Shown: positions 26,645 through 35,093 of the stretch, in pieces
Numbering within the stretch: the first letter of the stretch is position 1
How the letters are laid out: every line of letters starts with the position of its first letter
DNA from: Methylococcus sp. Mc7
Lineage (GTDB): Bacteria > Pseudomonadota > Gammaproteobacteria > Methylococcales > Methylococcaceae
Reading direction: 5' to 3'
NCBI RefSeq assembly: GCF_019285515.1
Contig: NZ_CP079095.1
Location: forward strand, 186,001-250,000
DNA: 64,000 bases
The notes under the pieces: generated by a model
The model's database searches: none
What the model was told of the DNA's origin: nothing
What the model saw: the letters and a program-made list of their open reading frames with translations, nothing else
Made by a program: the position numbers and the translations under genes

Positions 26645-27952
26645 GTGAATTCATCGAACATCGATCCCCTCCATCCGCCTGCAGGAGACCGCGGCACAAA
26701 AACCGGTCTCGGCGGTGTCCTGAAGGAGGTAGGGGCGGTTTTCCTCGCCTTGTCGGGGATCGGGCTGATCCTTTGGTTCGACAGCCATGTCCTGAATCAG
26801 ATGGACATGCCCAAACTCAGCCGGGACGCGAGTTATGGGCTGCTCCTCTTCGTAGGCTTTCTGACCGGGTTCCACTGCGTCGGGATGTGCGGACCGCTGG
26901 TCGTTGGGTATACGGCGAAATATGCATCCAGGGGCACCAAATCCTACGGCTCCCACCTCCTTTACGGGTTGGGCAAAACCATTTCGTACACGCTCATCGG
27001 AGGCCTGTTCGGCGCATTCGGCTCGATCTTCGCCTTCACCCCTTTTACCCAGGGGGTGGTCGGCATCGCGGCCGGCGTTTTCCTGATCCTGTTCGGGTTG
27101 CACATGCTGGAAGTATTTCCGGCACTGCACCACTTCCATATCAAAGCGCCCGTTTTTCTCATGCGGTTCGTCGGCAAGGAGTATCGGAAGCACCACAACC
27201 CCTTCGTGATAGGCCTCTTGAACGGGCTCATGATCATCTGCGGTCCGCTCCAGGCCATATATATCATGGCCGCCGGCACTGGAAGCTGGTCCGAAGGAGC
27301 GGCCATCTTGTTCTTTTTCGCCCTCGGCACACTGCCGCTACTGCTCGGCTTCGGATTCTTGACCAGCCTGGTCTCCGCCAACCTGACACCCAAAATCCTG
27401 AGAGCCTCTGGTGTCATCGTCGTGATATTGGGATCGATCATGCTAAACAGGGGACTAGCGGTTGCGGGTTCCGGTTTCGATTTCAACACCCTGCTCGCGC
27501 GCCTGTCCCAGGAGTTTTCGCCCGCGGTGGTAGAACCCGAGCCCAATGCTACCGAACGGACGATCACCATGGATGTGATCGCCGGAAAATTCGTACCCAA
27601 CCGTTTCACCCTGCGCAAAGGTGTACCGGTGAAATGGGTGATCAACGGCAAGGAGCTGAACGAGTGCAATCGGGTGATCGTCGTGCCCGAATATGGGCTC
27701 GAGATCAAATTGCACCAGGGAACACAGACCATAGAATTCACTCCGGAGGAACCTGGCGTAGTGCCTTGGAGCTGCTGGATGGGAATGATGCCGGGGACTT
27801 TCATTGTCGTTGACACTCCCCAGGGTCCGGAAGCGACAACCCCGCCTCCTACCACAGATATCACGGAATGGGTGAAATCGGTTGCTGGCGATTTGCGAAA
27901 CCGCGTGATCCAGAGGACCAGGGAATTGCAGGACTGGCTGCAGTCGCTCTGA
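26645..27952 (+). CDS. UreH-like (TauE/DsbD-type) membrane protein fused to a cupredoxin domain
   Basis: 435 aa, GTG start. A membrane helix about 29-48 precedes a six-helix UreH_2/DsbD-like domain (about 65-285) with the signature GFLTGFHCVGMCGPLVVGYT; paired Cys in HCVGMC and MIICGPLQ lie in membrane segments. The C-terminal about 305-395 is a cupredoxin-type beta domain (MDVIAGKFVPNRFTLRKG), whose Cys in ELNECNRV and the WSCWMGMMPG motif are likely copper ligands. The tail is amphipathic. It probably moves copper (or electrons) across the inner membrane and hands it to the periplasmic domain. First gene of the co-directional cluster; about 150 bp from the IS. Confidence 0.8.
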   Translation: MNSSNIDPLHPPAGDRGTKTGLGGVLKEVGAVFLALSGIGLILWFDSHVLNQMDMPKLSRDASYGLLLFVGFLTGFHCVGMCGPLVVGYTAKYASRGTKSYGSHLLYGLGKTISYTLIGGLFGAFGSIFAFTPFTQGVVGIAAGVFLILFGLHMLEVFPALHHFHIKAPVFLMRFVGKEYRKHHNPFVIGLLNGLMIICGPLQAIYIMAAGTGSWSEGAAILFFFALGTLPLLLGFGFLTSLVSANLTPKILRASGVIVVILGSIMLNRGLAVAGSGFDFNTLLARLSQEFSPAVVEPEPNATERTITMDVIAGKFVPNRFTLRKGVPVKWVINGKELNECNRVIVVPEYGLEIKLHQGTQTIEFTPEEPGVVPWSCWMGMMPGTFIVVDTPQGPEATTPPPTTDITEWVKSVAGDLRNRVIQRTRELQDWLQSL

Positions 27953-28263
27953 ATCGGATGACCGCCTCCGAGCATTGCCCTCGAGCTTACGAAGCCCGGT
28001 ATGAGTCTATTGACACAGGGCCACAGTTATTTCACACACGATACCTCAACCTCAGAGCGCGTCGCCGGACGGCTCGTCTTCATCTCGTTGATTCCATGAG
28101 GGTCCATCAGAAAGGACCGATATTTGCAGGCCGGCATGTAGCGCATTCCTCCCCGCCGGTAAAGTTGCTGCCGGCGGGCGGACAGCAGGGATCGAACATG
28201 GGGCGCAGGATCCGCTGACGGCCGAGGATTCCATCGCCTCCAATGAGCAGCAGCGAGACTCTT
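27953..28263. other. Gap inside the copper cluster, no supported gene
   Basis: About 310 bp. A minus-strand frame with two CxxC-like spots (28107-28319) and a plus-strand frame exist but have no family resemblance or ribosome site. Likely holds a second promoter for the ABC-NosL genes, though no strong sigma-70 match is evident. Confidence 0.45.
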
Positions 28264-28563
28264 ATGAGAAAGTCATCCAAGCTCCTTCTGGTCGTAAGTG
28301 CACAGCTTGTGGTCTGCATGCTGCTCTGGGCCCACAGTTCGCTGAGCCGTTTTTATTCGCAGGAACGTCTGGCAGAGAAACGGGCGCTGGTTGGACGCCT
28401 CATGCTCACGGATATAGCGCTGTTCACGGAAGCGCGCTACACCCGGCATTTGACGCAGGCCGATTTGAACACCCCCTTCCAGGATTTCCCGATGGCACTC
28501 GAACATTTTCCGTCGGGCTCGTTCGTTCAGCCTGGCCCCGACCAATTCCGGCGACTGCCATAA
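28264..28563 (+). CDS. Small membrane-anchored protein preceding the ABC permease
   Basis: 99 aa from the ATG at 28264 (an in-frame ATG at 28243 adds seven). A basic start MRKSSK and one hydrophobic segment (LLLVVSAQLVVCMLLW) predict an anchored or secreted protein with a short helical periplasmic part ending TPFQDFPMALEHFPSGSF. No known domain. It is 4 bp before the permease gene, so co-translated with it. The proline/aromatic tail looks like a constrained, functional sequence rather than a chance frame. Confidence 0.6.
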   Translation: MRKSSKLLLVVSAQLVVCMLLWAHSSLSRFYSQERLAEKRALVGRLMLTDIALFTEARYTRHLTQADLNTPFQDFPMALEHFPSGSFVQPGPDQFRRLP

Positions 28564-28567
28564 CCCT

Positions 28568-29821
28568 ATGCGCGACTTGATCGAGAAACAACGCTATATC
28601 ATCGACTTCACCCTATCGTCGCTGCTGCGACGCAAAGTAAAAAACTTCGGCCTTTGGCTGCTTTACATGCTGGTCGTGTTTCTGCTGGCCTCGGTGATGT
28701 TCTTTACCCATGCCATCAAAAAAGAGGCCGTTGACATTCTCAGCCACTCCCCAGAAATCATCGTGCAGCGCCTTATGGCCGGCCGCCACGCCCTCTTTCC
28801 TGTCGGATACCTCGACACATTGAAGAACATCCGAGGCGTCGAGGCAGTCGGCACCCGGCTGTGGGGGTACTACTACGACGCAAGTAGTGGCGCCAATTAC
28901 ACCTTGCTGGTTCCACCTGAGCAGCCCTTGAACGAAAACCGCTCCGGCCGGAAAAGCCGGGTGGTCGCAGTCGAAGAAGATCCGAAGGCGCGCCACGAGG
29001 ACCATCGTCCGTTATTTTCGATGGAAGGCGTCACCCTCGAAGCCGGCAGCGTCATCGTAGGCAACGGCGTCGCCCGGGTCCGGCAGACGGCTCCGGGTGA
29101 ATTCATAACGTTCCGGGCATACGACGGCACGCTCATGAACCTCAAGATCGCTGGGCTGCTGAGTTCAAGCTCGGAACTGGTCTCCACCGATCTGATACTG
29201 ATCACCGAGAACGATTTCAGGAGACTGTTCGGCATGCCGGAGGACCTCGTGACCGACGCGGTGGTGTCGGTCACCAACCCGGAGGAGGTGACGACGGTCT
29301 CCACGAAGATCACCAAACTGCTTCCGGATAGCCGGCCGATCATCCGCGACGAGATTCGCCGTACCTACGACTCCATCTTCAACTGGCGCGGCGGCATGAT
29401 GATCGTGATCCTCTCGTCGGCGGTATTCGCCTTCGTGATCTTCGCTTGGGACAAAGCCTCAGGCCTGAGTGCCGGCGAGAAACGGGAGATCGGCATCCTC
29501 AAGGCGATTGGCTGGGAAACCTCCGACATCATTCTAATGAAGTTCTGGGAAGGAGCCGTGATCTCCCTGACCGCATTTTTCACCGGTGTGATTCTGGCTT
29601 ACATCCATGTGTTTTTCACTGCGGCGATGTTGTTCGAGCCGGCGCTCAAGGGTTGGTCTACGCTCTATCCTGCCTTCAAACCGGTGCCTTATGTCAGTGC
29701 CGAGCAACTGATTGTGCTGTTTTTCCTCACGGTGGTCCCTTACACGATGGCGACGGTCGTCCCCTCCTGGCGGGCGGCGACCATCGATCCGGACACGGCG
29801 ATGCGGCAAACGGGGGAGTGA
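28568..29821 (+). CDS. ABC transporter permease, MacB/FtsX type
   Basis: 417 aa. Membrane helix at about 28-48, a long periplasmic domain (about 50-270) and three C-terminal helices (about 276-295, 330-355, 380-400) form the FtsX layout. The coupling segment SAGEKREIGILKAIGWETSDI is the family's cytoplasmic motif. Exporters or mechanotransmitters of this type act on periplasmic substrates or lipoproteins. Coupled with the next gene (ATPase, 3 bp away). The context with NosL proteins recalls NosFY, but this permease is of the FtsX rather than the NosY type. Confidence 0.88.
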   Translation: MRDLIEKQRYIIDFTLSSLLRRKVKNFGLWLLYMLVVFLLASVMFFTHAIKKEAVDILSHSPEIIVQRLMAGRHALFPVGYLDTLKNIRGVEAVGTRLWGYYYDASSGANYTLLVPPEQPLNENRSGRKSRVVAVEEDPKARHEDHRPLFSMEGVTLEAGSVIVGNGVARVRQTAPGEFITFRAYDGTLMNLKIAGLLSSSSELVSTDLILITENDFRRLFGMPEDLVTDAVVSVTNPEEVTTVSTKITKLLPDSRPIIRDEIRRTYDSIFNWRGGMMIVILSSAVFAFVIFAWDKASGLSAGEKREIGILKAIGWETSDIILMKFWEGAVISLTAFFTGVILAYIHVFFTAAMLFEPALKGWSTLYPAFKPVPYVSAEQLIVLFFLTVVPYTMATVVPSWRAATIDPDTAMRQTGE

Positions 29822-29824
29822 GCG

Positions 29825-30496
29825 ATGATCGAACTGGTCAATGTGCGGAAAGTGTTCAACGCCGGCAAGCCCAGCGAGTACTCGGCGCTGAACGGCATCA
29901 GCCTGAACATCGAGGAGAACAAGGTTACGGTGCTGACCGGACCCAGCGGGTCCGGAAAAACGACGCTGCTCAGCATCATCGGCTGCATGTCGAGACCCAC
30001 CGCGGGGCGCGTCAAAATGAAGGGGCGCGAGATCACCAGCCTGCCCGAACGTTTTTTGACCGATGTTAGACGCCGCAGTTTCGGCTTCATATTTCAACAG
30101 CATAACCTGATCCATGGCATCACCGCGCTGGAAAACGTGATGTTGCCGGCCTATCCCTTGGGGGAACGTCGATCCAAGCTGATCGAGCGGGCTACGCGCT
30201 ATCTCGGACAACTCGATCTGCAGGACAAGGCATCGTCCCAGATCGAATGGCTATCGGGCGGTGAAGCTCAACGGGTTGGCATCGTGCGGGCGCTCATCAA
30301 CAACCCGGCGACCATCATTGCCGACGAACCGACCGCGCATCTGGATACCAAGCTGTCGCACCGATTCATGGAAATTGTCGAGCGATTCAAGGCCGAAGGG
30401 CGGACCGTCCTGATCACCAGCCACGATCCCCTGGTGTATCAAGCATCCGCGGTGGACCGGGTCATCAAGCTCAGGGATGGGCTCATCGAGGACTAA
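29825..30496 (+). CDS. ABC transporter ATP-binding protein, LolD/MacB type
   Basis: 223 aa. Walker A GPSGSGKTT, Q-loop FIFQQHNLI, signature LSGGEAQRVGIVRALINNP, Walker B TIIADEPTAHLD and H-loop TSHDP are all intact. It belongs to the small-ATPase group that pairs with FtsX-type permeases (LolD, FtsE, MacB). It energises the preceding permease. Followed after 3 bp by a polytopic membrane protein that may be a third subunit. Confidence 0.92.
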   Translation: MIELVNVRKVFNAGKPSEYSALNGISLNIEENKVTVLTGPSGSGKTTLLSIIGCMSRPTAGRVKMKGREITSLPERFLTDVRRRSFGFIFQQHNLIHGITALENVMLPAYPLGERRSKLIERATRYLGQLDLQDKASSQIEWLSGGEAQRVGIVRALINNPATIIADEPTAHLDTKLSHRFMEIVERFKAEGRTVLITSHDPLVYQASAVDRVIKLRDGLIED

Positions 30497-30499
30497 TCC

Positions 30500-31498
30500 A
30501 TGTTGCTCTTGCATCCCGGTGTCATCGCCAATCTGCTCGCCTCGCTGATCATCTCCACGATGGTGCTGTATTCCTCCTATTACGGCCTGCAGATCTTGCG
30601 GAACTGGGACATCGAGAGCGGCAGCGAGTTGCAGCTGGTACTTGAACGAAAGACCTACCTGGTGTCGACCATCCTGTCCTACGTGTTTGCACTACAACTG
30701 CTCTCGCTGTTCATGTATGTGTTCACCGCCGATAACCTGCATCCTTTGTTCGTCGGCGCGATGTGTGCTGCCGGGACGCTGAATCTGAACGCATTCGGCT
30801 ACCCGACGCTGTTGCTCAAAATGCTCAATTTCATTCTGGCCGGGCTGTGGCTGATTCTGAACCATACCGACAATCAAGGTTACGACTACCCCTTGATCAA
30901 GAAGAAATACGCCTTGCTGGCCATGATTGCCCCCTTGATCCTTATCGAGACCTTATTGGAATTCTCCTATTTTCTGAACCTTCGCGCCGATGTGATTACC
31001 TCATGCTGCGGGAGCCTGTTTAGCAGCGAACAAGGCCAGGGGCTCGGTTCGGACATGGCCGCGCTGCCGCCGGGGCCGATGCTCTGGTTCTTTTACGGGG
31101 CAGTTCTCATCACGCTGGGCTCGGGGTTTTACTACTACCGGAAAGGTAGGGGCGGCTACTTCTATTCGTTCGCCTCCATCGTGTTGTTTCTGACATCGAT
31201 CGTCTCGATCATCTCTTTCATCTCGCTGTATATCTACGAATTGCCGACACACCACTGCCCTTTCTGCATCGTGATGCCTGAATACGATTACATCGGCTAT
31301 CTCTTGTATATCGCCTTGTTCATCGCAGTGGTGGCGGGAACTGGCATAGCGACGCTGATTCCCTTGCGGGGAATCGAGAGTCTGCGGGAGGTCATCCCCG
31401 CGTTGACGCGCAAATTGACGCTGACTTCGCTGGTCCTCTTTTTCGGTTTTGCGTCCGCTGTGACATACCGGATTGCAATCTCCAATTTGATCATGTGA
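30500..31498 (+). CDS. Polytopic membrane protein with paired cysteines, family not recognised
   Basis: 332 aa, about eight hydrophobic segments across the chain. Two cysteine sites face the same side by simple topology: TSCCGSLF (about 170-177) and THHCPFCIVMPEYD (about 251-264). The latter, with two His and a CPFC pair, looks suited to metal binding or thiol exchange. A Tyr-rich loop separates them. I know no characterised homologue. It is locked between the ABC ATPase (3 bp) and NosL (start 12 bp after its stop), so it probably belongs to the same complex. Confidence 0.7.
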   Translation: MLLLHPGVIANLLASLIISTMVLYSSYYGLQILRNWDIESGSELQLVLERKTYLVSTILSYVFALQLLSLFMYVFTADNLHPLFVGAMCAAGTLNLNAFGYPTLLLKMLNFILAGLWLILNHTDNQGYDYPLIKKKYALLAMIAPLILIETLLEFSYFLNLRADVITSCCGSLFSSEQGQGLGSDMAALPPGPMLWFFYGAVLITLGSGFYYYRKGRGGYFYSFASIVLFLTSIVSIISFISLYIYELPTHHCPFCIVMPEYDYIGYLLYIALFIAVVAGTGIATLIPLRGIESLREVIPALTRKLTLTSLVLFFGFASAVTYRIAISNLIM

Positions 31499-31509
31499 AG
31501 GGTGAGGTT

Positions 31510-32028
31510 ATGGGCGGAATCACTCGGCGTCATTGTTTCAAGCGGTTAATGACTATTGCGATCGCCGGCTTATCGGCCCTGCAGTCCGCTCGACGCGCTT
31601 TCGCGGAGATAGCGGGAGTGCCGGTACTGAAGAAAACGGACCGCTGTCCGGTATGCGGAATGTTCGTCTACAAATATCCGAAATGGGTGGCACAGATTGT
31701 CTTCAAGGATGGTTCGTCCTATTTCTACGATGGCGCCAAGGACATGTTCAAGCATTATTTTGATGTTGCCAAATACACTCCAGGCAAATCAGCTGCCGAT
31801 ATCACACACATGTATGTCACGGACTATTATGAAGTCGAATTGATCGAAGCCAAAACGGCCTATTACGTCCTGGGATCGAATGTCCTGGGTCCGATGGGCC
31901 ATGAGCTGTTGCCGTTCAAGGATCAGGAATCGGCCCAGGAATTCCTGGAGGATCACCGTGGAAAATCGATTGTACGATTCCACGAGGTGACTCTACCGTT
32001 GGTCATGTCTTTGGATCGGCGGATCTGA
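31510..32028 (+). CDS. NosL-family copper-binding protein with Tat-like leader
   Basis: 172 aa from the ATG at 31510 (GGTGAGG ribosome site; a GTG at 31495 overlaps the previous stop). The leader TRRHCFKRLMTIAIAGLSAL has a twin-arginine-like motif. The mature part has the NosL signature DRCPVCGMFVYKYPKW and the repeated alpha-beta units ending with YYVLGSNVLGPMGHELLPF. NosL binds Cu(I) and serves in nitrous oxide reductase maturation; no nos genes are visible here, so it is likely repurposed for another copper enzyme. A lipobox Cys is not evident. Confidence 0.85.
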   Translation: MGGITRRHCFKRLMTIAIAGLSALQSARRAFAEIAGVPVLKKTDRCPVCGMFVYKYPKWVAQIVFKDGSSYFYDGAKDMFKHYFDVAKYTPGKSAADITHMYVTDYYEVELIEAKTAYYVLGSNVLGPMGHELLPFKDQESAQEFLEDHRGKSIVRFHEVTLPLVMSLDRRI

Positions 32029-32029
32029 G

Positions 32030-32572
32030 ATGCCGGATATGGAAGGTTGCCGAACCATGCCGCGTATGTGCTTCCCCTTGGCCTGCTTTCTGGCGTTCGC
32101 CCTTTCGGGCTGCCATCAGAGCGCTGGAATTCGCCTCGGCGGGGAACTCCCCCCGGTGACGCTTTCCGATGTCCACGGCAAGACGATAGATCTCCCGGCC
32201 GACATCAAGGGCAAAGTTGCCCTGGTCCGGTTTTGGTCAATTTCCTGTCCATTGTGTTGCAAGGAATTGCTGAAAGCGATTGAAGAGATTTATCAGAAGT
32301 ACAAGGACCGCGGCTTTATCGCGGTAACCATTAATGTTGACCCACCGCCAGCAAGCGACGAGGAGTTCCGCAAGCTGCAATTCGTACATTACCCATTCCT
32401 GATTGATCCCGGTTGGGCCGCGGCCAAAAGTCTCGGCATCAAGAGTGTTCCAATAACGCTCATACTCGATGAGCAAGGTATTGTTCGGGAAAAAATCAGT
32501 GGCGACGCGCCACCCGAATTCTTCGAACAATTGGTTACGAGAGTTTTATACAAAGGGGGATTTTATGATTAA
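32030..32572 (+). CDS. TlpA-like thioredoxin-fold lipoprotein
   Basis: 180 aa. The N-terminal leader ends in a lipobox (ALSGC), so it is membrane-anchored in the periplasm. The AlkhP/TlpA-type domain contains SISCPLCCKELLKAIEE, an active-site CPLC followed by an extra Cys, and a cis-Pro loop GIKSVPITLILDEQG. Such proteins reduce cysteines of copper chaperones or of apocytochromes. It starts 1 bp after the NosL gene and overlaps the NosL-barrel gene by 8 bp. Confidence 0.87.
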   Translation: MPDMEGCRTMPRMCFPLACFLAFALSGCHQSAGIRLGGELPPVTLSDVHGKTIDLPADIKGKVALVRFWSISCPLCCKELLKAIEEIYQKYKDRGFIAVTINVDPPPASDEEFRKLQFVHYPFLIDPGWAAAKSLGIKSVPITLILDEQGIVREKISGDAPPEFFEQLVTRVLYKGGFYD

Positions 32573-34070
32573 GAAGCCCAGTGTCAGCAAGCTAATTTTT
32601 GTGGTTTCATTGCATCTGGTCTTTTTACCTGATTTGGCGTTGGCAGAAGTCGATCGGCACGGAGTCGATTTGAAAAAGCAAACCTGCCGGGTTTGCGGCA
32701 TGAATATCGAGGAATATAAGCGGACGGCAGGGAGGCTCGTATACAAGGACGGCAGCTATGAATACACCTGTGGCGTGGCATGTACTTTCCGGATCATCGA
32801 CGAAGAGGGAGGCATTGGTGCGTTCCAATCCGTTACCGTGCATGACTGGAACACCGGTAAGGAAATCGATGCTACCCAGGCGACCTACGTGGTCGGCAGC
32901 GAAGTGATTCCGGATATGATTCCAAACTACATCGCCTTCGAGACCCGTGAAGCGGCCGAGAAATTTGCTGCGGAGCGGGGCGGGGACATCATGGACTTCA
33001 ACTTGGTATTCGAGGACAGCTCGCCGCGAGGCAACACGGTCCCATTCCGTGTCCGCACGGCCGTGACTCCGGGGCGCAACGCGTTCAGTGCCGGCGTGAC
33101 CTACGGATACACCCAGAAGGATCAGGTGAAGATGCACGAAAGCGGTGTCGATCCGAGCAGCTTCATCGCCCGAAATCCCTCCCAGCCCCGCACGCCGAAC
33201 GAGCTGCAAATACAGACTCAGGCCCTGGTGTTCAACTGGTCACCGACCGACCGCATGGCGCTCTTCATGAACCTGCCTTGGTCCGAAAGGCAGGTGACGG
33301 GGTACCAAAGGCAGGTAATCCGGAATCCGAAGACCGGCATGCCGATGAAGGATCCAGTCACGGGAATTACCAAGACCAAAATCATGGACACCACCTCGAA
33401 CGCCAACGGCATCGGCGACATTGCCTTAGAGATGCGTTACAACCTGTGGCGCAGCAGCCATTTCGACAAATGGTTTACGACGCTCGTCGGTACCACGCTG
33501 CCGACAGGAAACTTCAATGACCTGAGAAAGCGCGACTTGGTCACCGGCAACCAGATTGTCGCTCAGGCGCCGGGCATGCAGTTAGGCAAGGGTACCGCGA
33601 CGTTTTACGGCGGCTTGATTTATTCGCAGCGCTGGGAGGATTTTTGGTTCCATGGCAACTTGTTTTACCAGGCGAACCCTGAAAACAACGATCACTATTC
33701 CTACGGCGATGTCTCGACCGCGGCGATCGGTCTGCACTACACGCCGAGCTACGATTTGGTTCTCGGTGTAGAAATGGACGCGATCTATACGGACAAGAAC
33801 CAGGACGGACGAGTCCGGATCGGCAACACCGGCGGTACCGAGGCGAATGTCGCAGCGGTCTTCGACTACCGTATGTTCAACGCCGGTGGGGGGTTTTTCA
33901 GCATCCGCGGTGCGGCTGGCTTGCCTTTCTATCAAGACCTGAACTATCAGGATATCCGGAGCCCTCTGGGCGGTCCGGCGAGACAGGTGCAACTGGGCGA
34001 AGGCTTCTTTGCGAACATAGCCATCACTTGGCAGACACGTTTCGCTCCTGAAGATCAAGTTCACTATTGA
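32565..34070 (+). CDS. NosL domain fused to an outer-membrane beta-barrel
   Basis: 501 aa from the ATG at 32565, preceded by AAGGGGGA; an earlier in-frame ATG at 32469 lies inside the previous gene. Signal peptide to about residue 27 (LPDLALA). Residues about 35-175 form a NosL domain with CRVCGMNIEEYKRT and a second site YTCGVACTF. From about 185 to the end, long alternating strands and an even run of aromatic girdles (AGVTYGYTQK, TPNELQIQTQALVFNWSP, GTATFYGGLIYSQRW, FFANIAITWQTRF) look like an outer-membrane barrel of the MetA/transporter type. A copper-binding plug on a pore would be an unusual design. Not a known named protein. Confidence 0.8.
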   Translation: MIKKPSVSKLIFVVSLHLVFLPDLALAEVDRHGVDLKKQTCRVCGMNIEEYKRTAGRLVYKDGSYEYTCGVACTFRIIDEEGGIGAFQSVTVHDWNTGKEIDATQATYVVGSEVIPDMIPNYIAFETREAAEKFAAERGGDIMDFNLVFEDSSPRGNTVPFRVRTAVTPGRNAFSAGVTYGYTQKDQVKMHESGVDPSSFIARNPSQPRTPNELQIQTQALVFNWSPTDRMALFMNLPWSERQVTGYQRQVIRNPKTGMPMKDPVTGITKTKIMDTTSNANGIGDIALEMRYNLWRSSHFDKWFTTLVGTTLPTGNFNDLRKRDLVTGNQIVAQAPGMQLGKGTATFYGGLIYSQRWEDFWFHGNLFYQANPENNDHYSYGDVSTAAIGLHYTPSYDLVLGVEMDAIYTDKNQDGRVRIGNTGGTEANVAAVFDYRMFNAGGGFFSIRGAAGLPFYQDLNYQDIRSPLGGPARQVQLGEGFFANIAITWQTRFAPEDQVHY

Positions 34071-34248
34071 AACCTCGCTAAAAGGCCGCAAGCCAAGAAT
34101 GGTTTGCGGCCGGACACTCGCCAGTACGCTACAACAACTTCGCAAGTCGAACCGTTTGGCTCAAGTCGGCTTCCATTTTTCGATAACTTTCGGCAAAAAC
34201 CTTTTTCCATTGCAAGCTTAATCCGTATCGTTTCCAGGAAAATCACCG

Positions 34249-34740
34249 TTGACCATTCTCTTCCGAACATTTTTTTCTATTATTGCTATGGTCCTCTTGA
34301 ATATGCCGCTTGATGCGGCTTACACCGCTACTTTGCCCTTGGGTCCGGACAGTTTTCACGAGATTATGGGCCGTCATCAAAGATCGTCATTCGTGCTTGT
34401 GCTTTGGTCCGTCGAATGCCCACCATGCATAACGGAACTCGGTGTCCTGGCCGCGGCACTGAACCAACATCCAGGTATCAACTTGGTGATGATATCCACC
34501 GACGAGGCCGATTTACTGCCCAAGGTCGAAGCATTGCTCCAGAAACACGGCCTTCAGCATGTCGAATCCTGGATATTCGGAACTGGCGACTCACGCCGTC
34601 TGCGCAATCAAATCGACATCAATTGGTATGGGGAATTGCCGCGGAGCTATTTCTACGATGCGCAAGGCGGTCGCATGCCCTTGACCGGGGGGATTACGGC
34701 GGAACTCATAAACGCTTGGCTAGCAAGGAATCAGCACTGA
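34249..34740 (+). CDS. Exported thioredoxin-fold protein with ECPPC active site
   Basis: 163 aa, TTG start behind AGGAAA. The leader (FFSIIAMVLLNMPLDAA) looks cleavable. The core FVLVLWSVECPPCITELGVL is the thioredoxin beta-alpha unit with a CPPC pair, and LPRSYFYDAQGG carries the cis-Pro loop. A periplasmic thiol reductant or copper chaperone like TlpA/Sco is likely. It is 178 bp after the NosL-barrel gene and is the last gene of the cluster; the convergent feoC follows. Confidence 0.8.
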   Translation: MTILFRTFFSIIAMVLLNMPLDAAYTATLPLGPDSFHEIMGRHQRSSFVLVLWSVECPPCITELGVLAAALNQHPGINLVMISTDEADLLPKVEALLQKHGLQHVESWIFGTGDSRRLRNQIDINWYGELPRSYFYDAQGGRMPLTGGITAELINAWLARNQH

Positions 34741-34853
34741 TTTGACCACTACCTACATCGGCAAAACCGACACTAACTTCTTCAAAGCCAGAAAGCGCCC
34801 TTGACTCGGAACGTTTTTCCAATACCGTCAACCAAAATAGTGTCAGGCCGCGA

Positions 34854-35093
34854 TCATACGTCCTGCGTTTGCCTCTGCCGGTCGAGCCACTGAAAAATTT
34901 GCAATCGTTCGTTGCAAGGGCTGCGACAGGCTTGGCATTGGCCCGCCACATCGAATCGCGCGACCTTGCCCTTGCGCACCCAATGCTCAAGCAGCGCACG
35001 GGCCGTTTCCGGGGGAATATCGAAATGCGCGGCGACCTCGGTGACGCACACCCCTCGGTGCGTGATCAGATACTCTTTGAGCTCAGTCAGCAT
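34854..35093 (-). CDS. feoC: FeoC-like small winged-helix protein
   Basis: 79 aa. A winged-helix start LTELKEYLITHRGVCVTEVA is followed by a cysteine cluster GQCQACRSPC (Cys 53, 56, 60), the FeoC pattern that may hold an Fe-S cluster or iron. It is the last gene of the feo operon; its start overlaps the feoAB stop by one base. FeoC modulates FeoB stability or activity, or iron-responsive transcription, in other gammaproteobacteria. Confidence 0.85.
   Translation of the reverse strand: MLTELKEYLITHRGVCVTEVAAHFDIPPETARALLEHWVRKGKVARFDVAGQCQACRSPCNERLQIFQWLDRQRQTQDV

Noticed and set aside
28107-28319. Minus-strand frame with CCPP and CATC motifs in the gap of the copper cluster
   Set aside because: No start signal, opposite to all neighbours, no family resemblance.
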